This document shows positions 35,783-44,280 of a DNA stretch of 64,000 bases, piece after piece. Made by a program: the position numbers and the translations under genes. Every line of letters begins with the position of its first letter. Position 1 is the stretch's first letter. Where the stretch lies: contig VGDL01000006.1 in NCBI GenBank assembly GCA_016869735.1, forward strand, positions 29,784-93,783, read 5' to 3'. Source of the DNA: Alphaproteobacteria bacterium (GTDB taxonomy: Bacteria > Pseudomonadota > Alphaproteobacteria > Acetobacterales > Acetobacteraceae). The notes under the pieces were generated by a model. The model searched no databases and was not told the DNA's origin. It worked only from the letters and a program-made list of their open reading frames with translations.

Positions 35783-37066
35783 GTGTTCCACAAGGGTTTC
35801 GCGCCACGTCGCGTTGTCGTGACGGGCATGGGCATTGCCTGCCCGCTGGGGGTTGGGGTTGAGCATGTGTGGAAGCGCATGCTCGCCGGCCATTCCGGCA
35901 TTGGCGCCATTCAATCCTTTGATGTTTCCGGCTTGCCGGCGCGGATCGCGGGGCAAATCCCGGTCGGCGTCAAGGCGGATGGCGGGCTCGACATCAATGA
36001 ATGGATCCCGGTCAAGGATCAGAAGAAGATGGATCGCTTCATCCAATTCGCGATGGTCGCGGCGGATGAAGCGGTAACTGATTCTGGCTGGGCGCCGCAG
36101 GATGAGGATCAGCGCTGTCGCACCGGTGTCATGATCGGTTCGGGCATTGGCGGGCTGGAGACAATCCACGAAGCCGCTTCCCTGATCCTGCAAGGCAAGA
36201 TCAAGCGCATTTCGCCCTTCTTTATCCCCTCTGCACTGATCAACCTTGCCTCCGGTCAGGTTTCGATCCGCTATGGCTTCAAGGGCCCGAACCATTCTGT
36301 TGTCACGGCTTGCGCCACGGGCGTGCATGCTTTGGGCGATGCTGCGCGCCTGATCGCGCTTGGCGATGCGGATGTGATGGTGGCTGGCGGGGCGGAAGCC
36401 GCTGTGGGTGAAATCGGCATGGCCGGCTTCTGCGCCGCGCGTGCACTTTCCACCAGCTTCAATGACAATCCCACCGCCGCATCCCGCCCCTGGGATGAAG
36501 CGCGTGATGGCTTTGTCATGGGCGAAGGCGCCGGCGTTCTGATCCTGGAAGAAATGGACCACGCTAAGGCGCGTGGCGCCAAGATTTACGGCGAGGTTAT
36601 CGGTTATGGCATGAGCGGTGATGCCTATCACATCACCGCCCCGGCCGAGGGCCATGATGGTGCCTTCCGCGCCATGAAGGCCGCACTCGCCAGCGCGGGC
36701 ATCACGCCGGAGCAGATCCAATATGTGAATGCGCACGGCACCTCCACGCCGCTTGGCGATGATCTGGAATTGGAAGCGGTGGAACGCATGTGGGGCGATG
36801 CCGCGCGTCACCTCGCCATGTCTTCCACCAAATCGGCGGTCGGGCATTTGCTCGGTGCCGCCGGCGCGGTTGAGGGGATATTCTCAATCCTCGCCATTCG
36901 TGACCAGGTCGCACCCGCCACGCTCAATCTGGAAAAGCCATCACGGGAAAGCGCGATTGATCGCGTGGCGAAGGAACCGCAGCCGCGCAAGATTGATATC
37001 GCGCTGTCCAATTCCTTTGGCTTTGGCGGCACCAATGCCAGCATCATCTTCCGCGGTGCGCCGTAG
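35783..37066 (+). CDS. fabF: 3-oxoacyl-ACP synthase II
   Basis: 427 residues, GTG start at 35783. Catalytic Cys in VVTACATGVHALGDA, the two His in NAHGTSTPLGD and KSAVGHLLGAAGAVE. It elongates acyl-ACP with malonyl-ACP. The 3' end abuts a palindromic repeat starting at the base after its TAG. Confidence 0.97.
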   Translation: MFHKGFAPRRVVVTGMGIACPLGVGVEHVWKRMLAGHSGIGAIQSFDVSGLPARIAGQIPVGVKADGGLDINEWIPVKDQKKMDRFIQFAMVAADEAVTDSGWAPQDEDQRCRTGVMIGSGIGGLETIHEAASLILQGKIKRISPFFIPSALINLASGQVSIRYGFKGPNHSVVTACATGVHALGDAARLIALGDADVMVAGGAEAAVGEIGMAGFCAARALSTSFNDNPTAASRPWDEARDGFVMGEGAGVLILEEMDHAKARGAKIYGEVIGYGMSGDAYHITAPAEGHDGAFRAMKAALASAGITPEQIQYVNAHGTSTPLGDDLELEAVERMWGDAARHLAMSSTKSAVGHLLGAAGAVEGIFSILAIRDQVAPATLNLEKPSRESAIDRVAKEPQPRKIDIALSNSFGFGGTNASIIFRGAP

Positions 37067-37121
37067 AGCATTTTCAAGCCAAGTGGCATCACTTGGCGAC
37101 TTGGGAAATGCGACCAAACTA
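37067..37121 (+). repeat. Palindromic intergenic repeat, copy A (after fabF)
   Basis: Begins at the base after the fabF stop. An imperfect hairpin with arms GCATTT/AAATGC, CAAG/CTTG and CCAAGTG/CACTTGG spans 37068-37111, followed by a conserved tail (AATGCGACCAAACTAGG). The 21 bases 37067-37087 are the exact reverse complement of 41390-41410. Confidence 0.85.
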
Positions 37122-37131
37122 GGCTCTGCAG

Positions 37132-38142
37132 ATGAGTGAAACCAAGCCCGCGCCGCGCAAACGCCGCGGGCGGGTGGCGCTGATCCTGCTTGGCCTTTTC
37201 CTCGCCTTGCTGGTGAGCCTTGGCGCAGCTTTGCAATGGGCGCGCGGTATCTATGAAGCGCCAGGCCCGCTTGCCGCCGATAAGGCTCTGGTCATTCCGC
37301 GCGGCGGGACTGAGGCGATTGCCGGCGCTCTCAGGGAAGCCGGCATTATTGCCGATGCGCGGCATTTCCTGGTTGCAAGCCAAGTCACCAAGGGCAGGGG
37401 CCCCTTGCGCGCGGCGGAATTTGCTTTTCCGGCTGGCGCATCGCTCAAACAAGTGCTGGAGATTTTGCGGGAGGCGCGGCCCGTGCAGCGCCGCCTCACC
37501 ATCCCGGAAGGGCTCTCTGCGCTACAAATCCAGGCGCTGCTGGACAAGACCGAAGGGCTGGTGGGGGAGGTGGAACCCATCGCCGAGGGCAGCATCTTGC
37601 CCGAAACCTATGCCTTTGAATGGGGCGATAGCCGCGCCGCGCTGATCCGTCGCGCCCAAGCTGCGATGAATAGCGCACTTGCCGAAGCCTGGCGGGACCG
37701 CGCGCCCAATCTGCCAATCCGCAGCGCGCGGGAAGCGCTGATCCTCGCTTCCATCATTGAACGCGAAACCGGCAAGGCCGAGGAACGCGCCATGGTTGCC
37801 TCAGTCTTCATCAATCGGCTCAGGCGCAATATGCCGCTGCAATCTGACCCGACCGTGGTTTATGCGGCCTTGGGCGGCGGCGCCTTGGATCGGGCCATTA
37901 CGCGCGCCGATCTGGACCGCGACAGCCCCTTCAATACCTATCGCAATCGCGGCCTGCCGCCGGGGCCAATTGCCAATCCGGGCCGCGAATCGCTCCGTGC
38001 CGCGACGCGGCCAGCCACCAGCAATTTTCTTTATTTTGTCGCGGATGGCTCGGGCGGGCATGCCTTCGCGGAAACGCTTGAGGCGCATAACCGCAATGTC
38101 GCCCGCTGGCGGGAGATTGAACGCCAACGCGGTTTGCGTTGA
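37132..38142 (+). CDS. mltG: Endolytic murein transglycosylase
   Basis: 336 residues. One N-terminal membrane segment (VALILLGLFLALLVSLGAA), a LysM-like region and the YceG domain with the catalytic Glu in ASIIERETGKAEER near residue 206, then INRLRRNMPLQSDPTVVY and GLPPGPIANPGRESL. It cleaves nascent glycan strands at the inner membrane. acpP-fabF-mltG is a common alphaproteobacterial order. Confidence 0.96.
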   Translation: MSETKPAPRKRRGRVALILLGLFLALLVSLGAALQWARGIYEAPGPLAADKALVIPRGGTEAIAGALREAGIIADARHFLVASQVTKGRGPLRAAEFAFPAGASLKQVLEILREARPVQRRLTIPEGLSALQIQALLDKTEGLVGEVEPIAEGSILPETYAFEWGDSRAALIRRAQAAMNSALAEAWRDRAPNLPIRSAREALILASIIERETGKAEERAMVASVFINRLRRNMPLQSDPTVVYAALGGGALDRAITRADLDRDSPFNTYRNRGLPPGPIANPGRESLRAATRPATSNFLYFVADGSGGHAFAETLEAHNRNVARWREIERQRGLR

Positions 38143-38215
38143 GCGTTTTTGTGGTGCGCCTGCGTTCCTTGGATTGCACCATTTAGCCGTCGCCTGAATC
38201 GCGTGATCAGCCGGG

Positions 38216-39079
38216 CTATAGCGCCGCGGTGGCACGCTTGCCGCGCAACCACGCCATTGTCCCGCCAATCCCCGCCACATCAGCGCGGAGTTTATCGAAA
38301 CGCAGCGTCAGTGCATGCCCCAAGGCCTTGCTGCCATGGTGCCCAACCCGCGACCAGGCTTCGCGCCGAGCGGCGGCATTGCCGCGCATCAATGCCATGT
38401 ACTGCAACCGGCTCCATGCCATGTGCCGCGCCTTGAAGGCCGAAAGTGCCTGTGATGGCGCGGAAGAACCACCGCCCGCGTGATGCATCACCGCATCCGG
38501 CACCAGCACCAGGGCGCGCCCCTTGGCGCGGGCGGCAGCGCAAATTGCATCATCATCATAGAACAGGAAGAAATCCTCGTTGAAGCACAGCCCCTCGGAA
38601 GCGCGCAGCAACATGCAAGCGCCGGAGAGGAATTCGGCGCAGAACGGCCCCTCTGGCCAGGCTTCGGCATTGCGTTTGCGTGTCAGCATCCGGCGATGGA
38701 GTTGCTCCACATCCCAGGATCGCACCCGCGCGCCGCTTTCATCGCAAAGCATGGGCGCCAGGATCGCCGCATCGGGGAAGGCATCGGCGGCGGCGACCAG
38801 CCGCGTAATCGCTGCCCCATTCAGGCGCGTATCAGGGTTGGCGAGCAGCACGAATTCCGTCTGCGCGGCGCCCAGGCCAATATTGCAGCCCGCGCCAAAG
38901 CCCAGATTGGCCGCATTGCGGATGACTTGCGCGTCGGCTGCTTCCGCGACCATGGCGCTGTCATCATGGCTGGCATTATCCACCACAATCACAGCAAGCC
39001 CCGCCGGCATGCTGCCGAGCATCCCGCGCAAGGCCGCCGCGCTGTTATAGGCAACCGTGACGACGCAAACCCGCGCCAT
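38216..39079 (-). CDS. Family-2 glycosyltransferase
   Basis: 287 residues. GT-A features: VTVAYNSAAALRGMLGS, VVDNASHDDS, RNAANLGFGAGCN, ANPDTR (metal-binding position) and FFLFYDDDAICAAARAKG, resembling rhamnosyltransferase-like enzymes. Probably adds a sugar to a surface glycan. It follows the aminotransferase/epimerase genes on the same strand. Confidence 0.9.
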   Translation of the reverse strand: MARVCVVTVAYNSAAALRGMLGSMPAGLAVIVVDNASHDDSAMVAEAADAQVIRNAANLGFGAGCNIGLGAAQTEFVLLANPDTRLNGAAITRLVAAADAFPDAAILAPMLCDESGARVRSWDVEQLHRRMLTRKRNAEAWPEGPFCAEFLSGACMLLRASEGLCFNEDFFLFYDDDAICAAARAKGRALVLVPDAVMHHAGGGSSAPSQALSAFKARHMAWSRLQYMALMRGNAAARREAWSRVGHHGSKALGHALTLRFDKLRADVAGIGGTMAWLRGKRATAAL

Positions 39080-39093
39080 GGCCGCAGGATCAA

Positions 39094-40233
39094 TCAGCCC
39101 TTCAGCCCCCTGACCGCGGCGCAGATGCGTTCCACCTGCGCATCGGTCAATTCGGGATACATGGGTAGGCTCATTACCTCCTGCGCGGCATCGGCGGTTT
39201 CGGCGCAGCCCGCGGGGCCAAGCGGCACCCGGCCCTGATAGGCGGGCTGCAAATGCACCGGCACCGGGTAGTGAATACCCGTGCCAATGCCCTGTTCCTT
39301 GAGCTTCGCCTGCACCGCAGCACGATCCGGCACACGCAGCACATATTGATGAAACACATGCTCGGCCCCCGCGTGGCGCTGTGGCGGCGCATAGGGACCA
39401 CCGGCCAAAGCGGCATCATAGGCAGCGGCTATGGCGCGGCGGCGTTCATTGCCGGCATCAAGCGCTGTCAGCTTCACGCGCAGAATGGCGGCCTGCACTT
39501 CATCCAACCGAGAATTCACGCCCACCATGTCGCTGACATAGCGTTCCTTCCAGCCATATTGCCGGATGGCGGCGATCCGGTCCGCCAATTCCTCATCATT
39601 GGTGGCCAGCACGCCGCCGTCACCCAAAGCACCAAGGTTTTTGGTGGGATAAAGGCTAAAGGCGGAAGCCGTGCCCAGCGTGCCAAGTTTCTGGCCATTC
39701 AGTGTGGCGCCATGGCATTGCGCGCAATCTTCGATCAAGGCGATGCCCGCCGCGCGCGTGGCTTGCAGCATTGGTTCCAGATCACAGGCCTGGCCATAGA
39801 TATGCACCGGGATCACGGCGCGCAAAGGCGGCAGGCCGGGCGGTGCGTGATCCATCACGCTCAGCAGTTCATCCGGGTCCATGGTGTAGGTATCCGGATC
39901 AATATCCAAAAGCAGCGGCGTGGCGCCCACCATTTCAATCGCGGAGACCGTTGCAACCGCCGTGTGGGAAACAGTGGCGACACTCATGCCCGGCCCAATG
40001 CCAAGCCCGCGCAGGATCAAGGCCAGCGCATCCGTGCCATTGGCGCAGCCAATCGCGCGGCGCGTGCCAAGCCAGGAAGCGTATTCTTCCTCAAACGCCG
40101 CGCCTTCCTTGCCAAGAATATACCAACCGCTGGCGAGCGCGCGCGCGACTGCCGCGTCAATCTCGGCCTTTTGGGCGCGATACCCGGCGCCGGGATCGGC
40201 CTGGGGGATCATGGTCATCACGGGCGCATTCAT
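39094..40233 (-). CDS. DegT/DnrJ/EryC1-family sugar aminotransferase
   Basis: 379 residues from ATG 40233. PLP motifs: GCANGTDALALILRG, VIPVHIYGQACDLEPM, EDCAQCHGA and the Schiff-base Lys in SLYPTKNLGALGDGG. It transfers an amino group to a keto-sugar nucleotide in surface-polysaccharide or amino-sugar synthesis. A longer frame back to 40293 would overlap the epimerase gene and is not preferred. Confidence 0.93.
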   Translation of the reverse strand: MNAPVMTMIPQADPGAGYRAQKAEIDAAVARALASGWYILGKEGAAFEEEYASWLGTRRAIGCANGTDALALILRGLGIGPGMSVATVSHTAVATVSAIEMVGATPLLLDIDPDTYTMDPDELLSVMDHAPPGLPPLRAVIPVHIYGQACDLEPMLQATRAAGIALIEDCAQCHGATLNGQKLGTLGTASAFSLYPTKNLGALGDGGVLATNDEELADRIAAIRQYGWKERYVSDMVGVNSRLDEVQAAILRVKLTALDAGNERRRAIAAAYDAALAGGPYAPPQRHAGAEHVFHQYVLRVPDRAAVQAKLKEQGIGTGIHYPVPVHLQPAYQGRVPLGPAGCAETADAAQEVMSLPMYPELTDAQVERICAAVRGLKG

Positions 40234-40255
40234 GTTGCGTTCTTTCGCTTCGGGG

Positions 40256-41248
40256 TCACAAATAATCCGCCAGGCGCTGGCGATACCAGTCAAGGGAAAG
40301 CTTCAGCCCCTGATCGAGGTCAATCGCCGGCACCCAGCCGGTCGCCTTACGGAAGGCGCGATCATCCGCGGCATAGGAGCCAATATCAATCGGCGCCCGA
40401 TCGGCCGGGAATTCGCGCAATTCATAGCGGCCTTGCCCGCCATTGGCAGCGATCAGCTTGGTTGCCAAATCCAGCAGGGAAACGGGCGGGCTGCCGCCGA
40501 TATTGAAGACCTGGCCGGAAACATCAGGCTTCCCCGATTGCTCGGCAGCCATCAGGAAGGCGCTGGTGACATCATCCACATAGGTCAGGTCACGCAGCTG
40601 AGCGCCGCCCCAGACTTCGAAAGCCTCGTTTTCCAGCGCGCGGCGAATCCAAATGCCAAGGAAGGTCTGGCGCGCATCGCGGATGCGGAGCCGCGGCCCG
40701 TAGCAATTCGTCAGGCGCAGAGAAACCACCGGGCGATGCAGCACGCGGTTTTCCAATAGCCAATATTGCTCCCCCGCCCATTTGGAGACGCCATTGGCAT
40801 CGGGTGGGTTCACCGGGTGCAGTTCATCCACCGGCAGGCTGCGCGGGCGACCATAGAATTGCCTTGTGGAAGCATGCACAACAATCGCCTTTGGGGCGGC
40901 TTCACGCATCACGCCAATAAGGCGCACCTGAGCCACCGCATTGATGGCGATATCGGCAACGGGGTCTTTTTGCCCGCCCATATGGCTGGTTTGCGCCGCC
41001 ATATTGAAGAGCAGATCAATGCCTTCACAAAGCGAATGCAATTCCGTGTCGCGGATATCGCCGCGCACGAGCAACACGCCGGCCCCTTCCAGATTGCGGG
41101 CCGAAGCACCCCCATCTGGCATCATGGCATCGAGCGCTGTGACGCGCGCCCCCATGCCGGCCAAGGCGTGACACAGGTTGGCGCCAAGGAAGCCCGCCCC
41201 CCCGGTGACCAGAACTCGTTTTCCCTGCCAATAGGCTGGCGTTACCAT
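40256..41248 (-). CDS. NAD-dependent sugar-nucleotide epimerase/dehydratase with Tyr-to-Asn change
   Basis: 330 residues, extended SDR. Gly-rich motif VLVTGGAGFLGANL near residue 12 and the Ser region HASTRQFYGR. The usual YxxxK catalytic motif reads NGVSK (in PPDANGVSKWAGEQY), so the Tyr is Asn while the Lys is kept. Some SDR subgroups share such an NG.xK form, to my recollection, so it may be a genuine variant. It likely prepares the substrate of the neighbouring DegT aminotransferase. Confidence 0.9.
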   Translation of the reverse strand: MVTPAYWQGKRVLVTGGAGFLGANLCHALAGMGARVTALDAMMPDGGASARNLEGAGVLLVRGDIRDTELHSLCEGIDLLFNMAAQTSHMGGQKDPVADIAINAVAQVRLIGVMREAAPKAIVVHASTRQFYGRPRSLPVDELHPVNPPDANGVSKWAGEQYWLLENRVLHRPVVSLRLTNCYGPRLRIRDARQTFLGIWIRRALENEAFEVWGGAQLRDLTYVDDVTSAFLMAAEQSGKPDVSGQVFNIGGSPPVSLLDLATKLIAANGGQGRYELREFPADRAPIDIGSYAADDRAFRKATGWVPAIDLDQGLKLSLDWYRQRLADYL

Positions 41249-41311
41249 GCGCGCTTATCCTGAAGCCAACTGCTGGATGTCATACCTCAATTGCGGCGGA
41301 ATGGCGCCTCT

Positions 41312-41347
41312 CGCGTGGCGGATTTGCATCCGCTCATCCGCCACGCG
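41312..41347. repeat. 12-bp-stem hairpin between channel and epimerase genes
   Basis: Perfect stem CGCGTGGCGGAT (41312-41323) / ATCCGCCACGCG (41336-41347) with a 12-base loop. It lies between palindromic repeat copy B and the epimerase start, with no U-run on either side. It could be an operator dyad, a processing site or a small RNA element. Confidence 0.6.
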
Positions 41348-41356
41348 CAAGAATCT

Positions 41357-41410
41357 CTATTTTGTCGCATTTTCCGAGCCGCCAAGTGCGCCACTTGGCT
41401 TGAAAATGCT
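41357..41410 (-). repeat. Palindromic intergenic repeat, copy B (after channel gene)
   Basis: Inverted copy of the element after fabF. Read on the minus strand it starts at the final A of the channel gene's TAA, forms the AGCATTTTC...AAAATGC hairpin (41367-41410) and ends in the same tail (AATGCGACAAAATAGAG). Arms and tail match copy A; the loop differs. Confidence 0.85.
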
Positions 41411-42366
41411 TAATGGCCGGCGGATCGGGGGCGTTTTTCTTCGCCTTCCGTCATTTGCACGCGGCGGCTGCGCATGATCTCGGCAAAGCCGAATAAAAGC
41501 AGGATCTGCCCCGCCAGCACCTGCACCCCAGTCAGCAGCCTTATGCCATCATCATGCGGCGTCAGGTCACCAAACCCGACTGTCGCTTGTGTCACCAGAC
41601 TGAAATAAAGCGCATCGGGGAAGCTAAGCCGGGTCGGCGCGCCCTGTCCATGGAGCAGCGGTGAGCGTGAAAGCCCATCAGCAATGCGATAAAAGCACGC
41701 AAAGGCAATCACCAGCAGGCTGTAGAGCGTCAGAAAGGCAATCACCGGGACCGCGATGCAGTGCAGCCTTTGCGCCAATTCCTCGGTGATCAGTGTCAGA
41801 TCGCTCAGCAGCAGCACGACCGGGCGGACCGAAACGGCGACAACGGCGGCAATCGCGCCCATGGCGGCGAGCAGCGCCAGGCCCTGGTCAAAGGGCGCAA
41901 GCCGGTTGAGCGGCAAGGAAAGGCTGAAGCCGCCCACGACCCAAACCGGGATCAGCCAACGCGCCATTCGCGGCAAATGCCCGTGGTCGAACGGCGCATC
42001 GGCTTGTGCAGCACGGCGAAGAACATCCCGCCTTAGCCAGACCGATCCCAAAAAGGCAAAGACCGGCAGCAGAAAGGCCAGCGCATGGGCCAATGCTGGT
42101 GCCTCCGGGAAGGCCGCCCGGCCAATCACCACGAAAAGGCAGGCATAAACCGCGAGCCCCGCGCTGGCACCAAAGGCGAAATGCATGCCCTGTGGAAAGA
42201 GCAGATAGAAAAAGCCGATGGCCGTGGCTGCGATGCCGATCACAAGCAGCGGCAACGCCCCGCCGTGATCGGCAATCCCGCCCGCCACCAGCAGCCCGAA
42301 GCCGAGTGTGGCCAGCGCGGCGCGGAGCCAGCCATCTGGCCGGCGAGGTGGGGAGGGCGCGTTCAC
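41410..42366 (-). CDS. Two-pore-helix ion channel protein (Kch-like, GFG filter)
   Basis: 318 residues, GTG start overlapping the RidA stop (GTGA). Several N-terminal membrane segments precede a C-terminal pore module: SLVTQATVGFGDLTP contains a selectivity filter TVGFGD (canonical TVGYGD), flanked by helices. No RCK/TrkA domain is present. Likely a potassium or non-selective cation channel in the inner membrane. Confidence 0.88.
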   Translation of the reverse strand: MNAPSPPRRPDGWLRAALATLGFGLLVAGGIADHGGALPLLVIGIAATAIGFFYLLFPQGMHFAFGASAGLAVYACLFVVIGRAAFPEAPALAHALAFLLPVFAFLGSVWLRRDVLRRAAQADAPFDHGHLPRMARWLIPVWVVGGFSLSLPLNRLAPFDQGLALLAAMGAIAAVVAVSVRPVVLLLSDLTLITEELAQRLHCIAVPVIAFLTLYSLLVIAFACFYRIADGLSRSPLLHGQGAPTRLSFPDALYFSLVTQATVGFGDLTPHDDGIRLLTGVQVLAGQILLLFGFAEIMRSRRVQMTEGEEKRPRSAGH

Positions 42367-42713
42367 GGCGCGAGGGCGACCCCGGTAATCTCCACCTTCC
42401 AGGCCGGGTCCACCAGCGCGGCCTCAATCGTCATGCGGGCGGGCTTATGGCCAGCATCCAGCCAGCGATCCCAGGCGCGGTTCATGGCCGGCGCATCGCT
42501 GATATCGGCCAGGATAACGGTGACGGACAGCAAGGCGCGCTTATCGGTGCCGGCTTCGGCCAGCAGCGCGTCAATCTGCTTCAGGATATCAGCGGTCTGG
42601 CCTTCCGCATCCAGGCTGGCGTCATCGGCGACCTGGCCCGCAAGCCAGATCAGCCCGCCGCCAATCACGGCGCCAGAGAGGCGTTCTTCGGGGGCTAGGC
42701 GTGTAATGGGCAT
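42363..42713 (-). CDS. RidA-family enamine/imine deaminase
   Basis: 116 residues from ATG 42713 (GGAAAGA about ten bases upstream; ATG 42731 is an alternative). RidA features: GGGLIWLAGQVADD and DISDAPAMNRAWDRWL. The expected late Arg motif reads PARMTIEAALVDPAWKVEI. It hydrolyses reactive enamines from PLP enzymes or acts in amine catabolism. Confidence 0.9.
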   Translation of the reverse strand: MPITRLAPEERLSGAVIGGGLIWLAGQVADDASLDAEGQTADILKQIDALLAEAGTDKRALLSVTVILADISDAPAMNRAWDRWLDAGHKPARMTIEAALVDPAWKVEITGVALAP

Positions 42714-43111
42714 GGGCGCTGTTCTTTCCATTCAGGCTTGGGCGTTGAAGCCGAAGCACGGTTCGTTTGACTTGGGCGTTAAACTACGGCGAATTTGACG
42801 GCGCGGAAATGATGGCCAGGATGCTGAAATGACTTGTGAGGCAAGAACAAAACAAATACAAACAAGGCAGAGGATGCGTCATACATCTTATGGTTGTATT
42901 TTTTTCGGTACTCCAATTTTTCATGAGTTTTTAAGCATGAGTCTAAGAATCAGTTACTTGGCGCTCTTAAAGTTAAAAATCAAAAACGCCTTATTAATCA
43001 TCAATTTGACTCGAAGTTTTGGTGTTTTGGGGGACAAATTCCCCTTGCTTTGCCGACCTCGATTTATTATATTTTAATCATAGGTTGTATTTATGAGAGG
43101 TAATTCGTGTT
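42714..43111. other. AT-rich intergenic island
   Basis: About 400 bp, its right two thirds markedly AT-rich against the surroundings. An open frame at 42829-43077 (82 codons, ATG) has no recognisable family and is probably chance. The right end carries a sigma70-like promoter (43045-43073). A degenerate LexA-like site GAACAAAACAAATAC is at 42845-42859, and ATGGCCAGGAT at 42812-42822 recurs near 47357. Confidence 0.5.
43045..43073 (+). promoter_or_regulatory. Sigma70-like promoter of the frameshifted orphan gene
   Basis: TTGCTT (43045-43050), 17-bp spacer, TATATT (43068-43073). The expected start near 43080 lies 32 bases before ATG 43112, which has AGAGG upstream. Confidence 0.55.
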
Positions 43112-43758
43112 ATGAGCGAGGCCCTGCGGAGCCATCGCAAACCCATTCGTCTCGACAATGTTGTGCGTGCCCGGTTGAAAACCTGGCCGCAGCGCCCCCC
43201 AGGCGCATCCGCAAGCGCAGGGGCATCCTGGCTGCGCGCTCGCCCGAGTGAGGGGGAGCCCATCGCCCAGCCCTACCTGAAGGTGCCGGGTTCTGACCGG
43301 ATGCGCACCATCCCGGATGGGCTTTGGCTGCATTTCGGCGGCACGCCGGAAGACCCTTACGCGGATATCCTGTGTATTGAAGCCTGCTCCACCTTCCAGA
43401 ACTTGCTCGACAAGCGTTCCCGCTTTGCGCCTTCCACCACCTCCTTGCTTGCCTTTTGCCCCTTGCCCTGGCTGCTCGCCCCCATTCAGCGGGGGGAGAA
43501 ACGCCGCGCTGGCGCCTGATCTCGGCCTGCATCGCGGAACCCCTGGCCGGCCTGACCCTGCCGGTGCGTGATATTCGCGTGCTCTATGGCCTCCAGCGGG
43601 AACATTACACCGGCTTTGCGCGCAACCAGGTGCCCCAGCCGCATGAGTATTTCTGCCCGATGGAGGCTTTGACCGCGCATGAGGGGCATGAAAACCCCTC
43701 CATGCGGTCGCTGATCGCGCGCGCTTCCATGTCCTCGGCCTTCATGGATCCGCCTTAG
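43112..43758 (+). pseudogene. Frameshifted hypothetical gene
   Basis: Frame 1 runs from ATG 43112 to 43519 (SEALRSHRKPIRL...ILCIEACSTFQNLLDKRSRF...LLAP). Right after a six-G run (43491-43496) the coding-like sequence continues in another frame to TAG 43758 (RWRLISACIAEPLAGLTL...REHYTGFARNQVPQPHEYF...SAFMDPP). Restoring one base in the G-run gives one protein of about 215 residues. I do not recognise the family. Either a real decay, a sequencing error in the homopolymer, or slippage. Confidence 0.75.
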
Positions 43759-44278
43759 GCGGGGCGACAGCACCGGCGGCGGTAAGCTGACTGAGGGCTG
43801 CCGTCACCACCTCCCGCGGGGAAGCCAGGACTGAAACCGTCACGGCATCGGCTTCCGCAGCAGGGTCTTCCAGGGTGGCGAATTGGCTTGCCATAAGGGA
43901 AGGCGGCATGAAATGGCCCTGGCGCGCGGCCTGGCGGCCGGCGATCAGCGCGGCTTCTCCCGCTAAATGCAGAAAAACCAGATCCTTATGCCCGGCGCGC
44001 AGCCGGTCCCGATAGGCGCGCCGGAGCGCCGAACAGGCCACCACCACGGGCTGCGCTGCCTGGCGCGCCGTGGCGATATGCGCGGCAATCGCATCCAACC
44101 AGGGCCAACGATCCTCATCCGTCAGCGGCTGGCCAGAGGCCATTTTTGCGACATTCGCCGCCGGGTGAAAGCCATCCGCATCTGCAAAGGGGCAACCCAG
44201 CGCCTCAGCCAGCAGGGCGCCAATGGTGGATTTGCCCGAACCCGATACCCCCATGACGATGATGGCGGCGGGGCGCAT
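43742..44278 (-). CDS. gntK: Gluconokinase
   Basis: 178 residues, normal for GntK. P-loop GVSGSGKST at residues 10-18, FADADGFHPAANVAKMASGQPLTDEDRWPWL matching the gluconate-binding region, and CSALRRAYRDRLR. It makes 6-phosphogluconate, the substrate of the dehydrogenase encoded two bases upstream in the same operon. The 3' end overlaps the convergent orphan gene by 17 bp. Confidence 0.95.
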   Translation of the reverse strand: MRPAAIIVMGVSGSGKSTIGALLAEALGCPFADADGFHPAANVAKMASGQPLTDEDRWPWLDAIAAHIATARQAAQPVVVACSALRRAYRDRLRAGHKDLVFLHLAGEAALIAGRQAARQGHFMPPSLMASQFATLEDPAAEADAVTVSVLASPREVVTAALSQLTAAGAVAPPKADP

Positions 44279-44280
44279 GG

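Noticed and set aside
42829..43077. 82-codon open frame in the AT-rich island
   Set aside because: No recognisable family and includes promoter sequence; probably chance, although AGAGG precedes an internal ATG.
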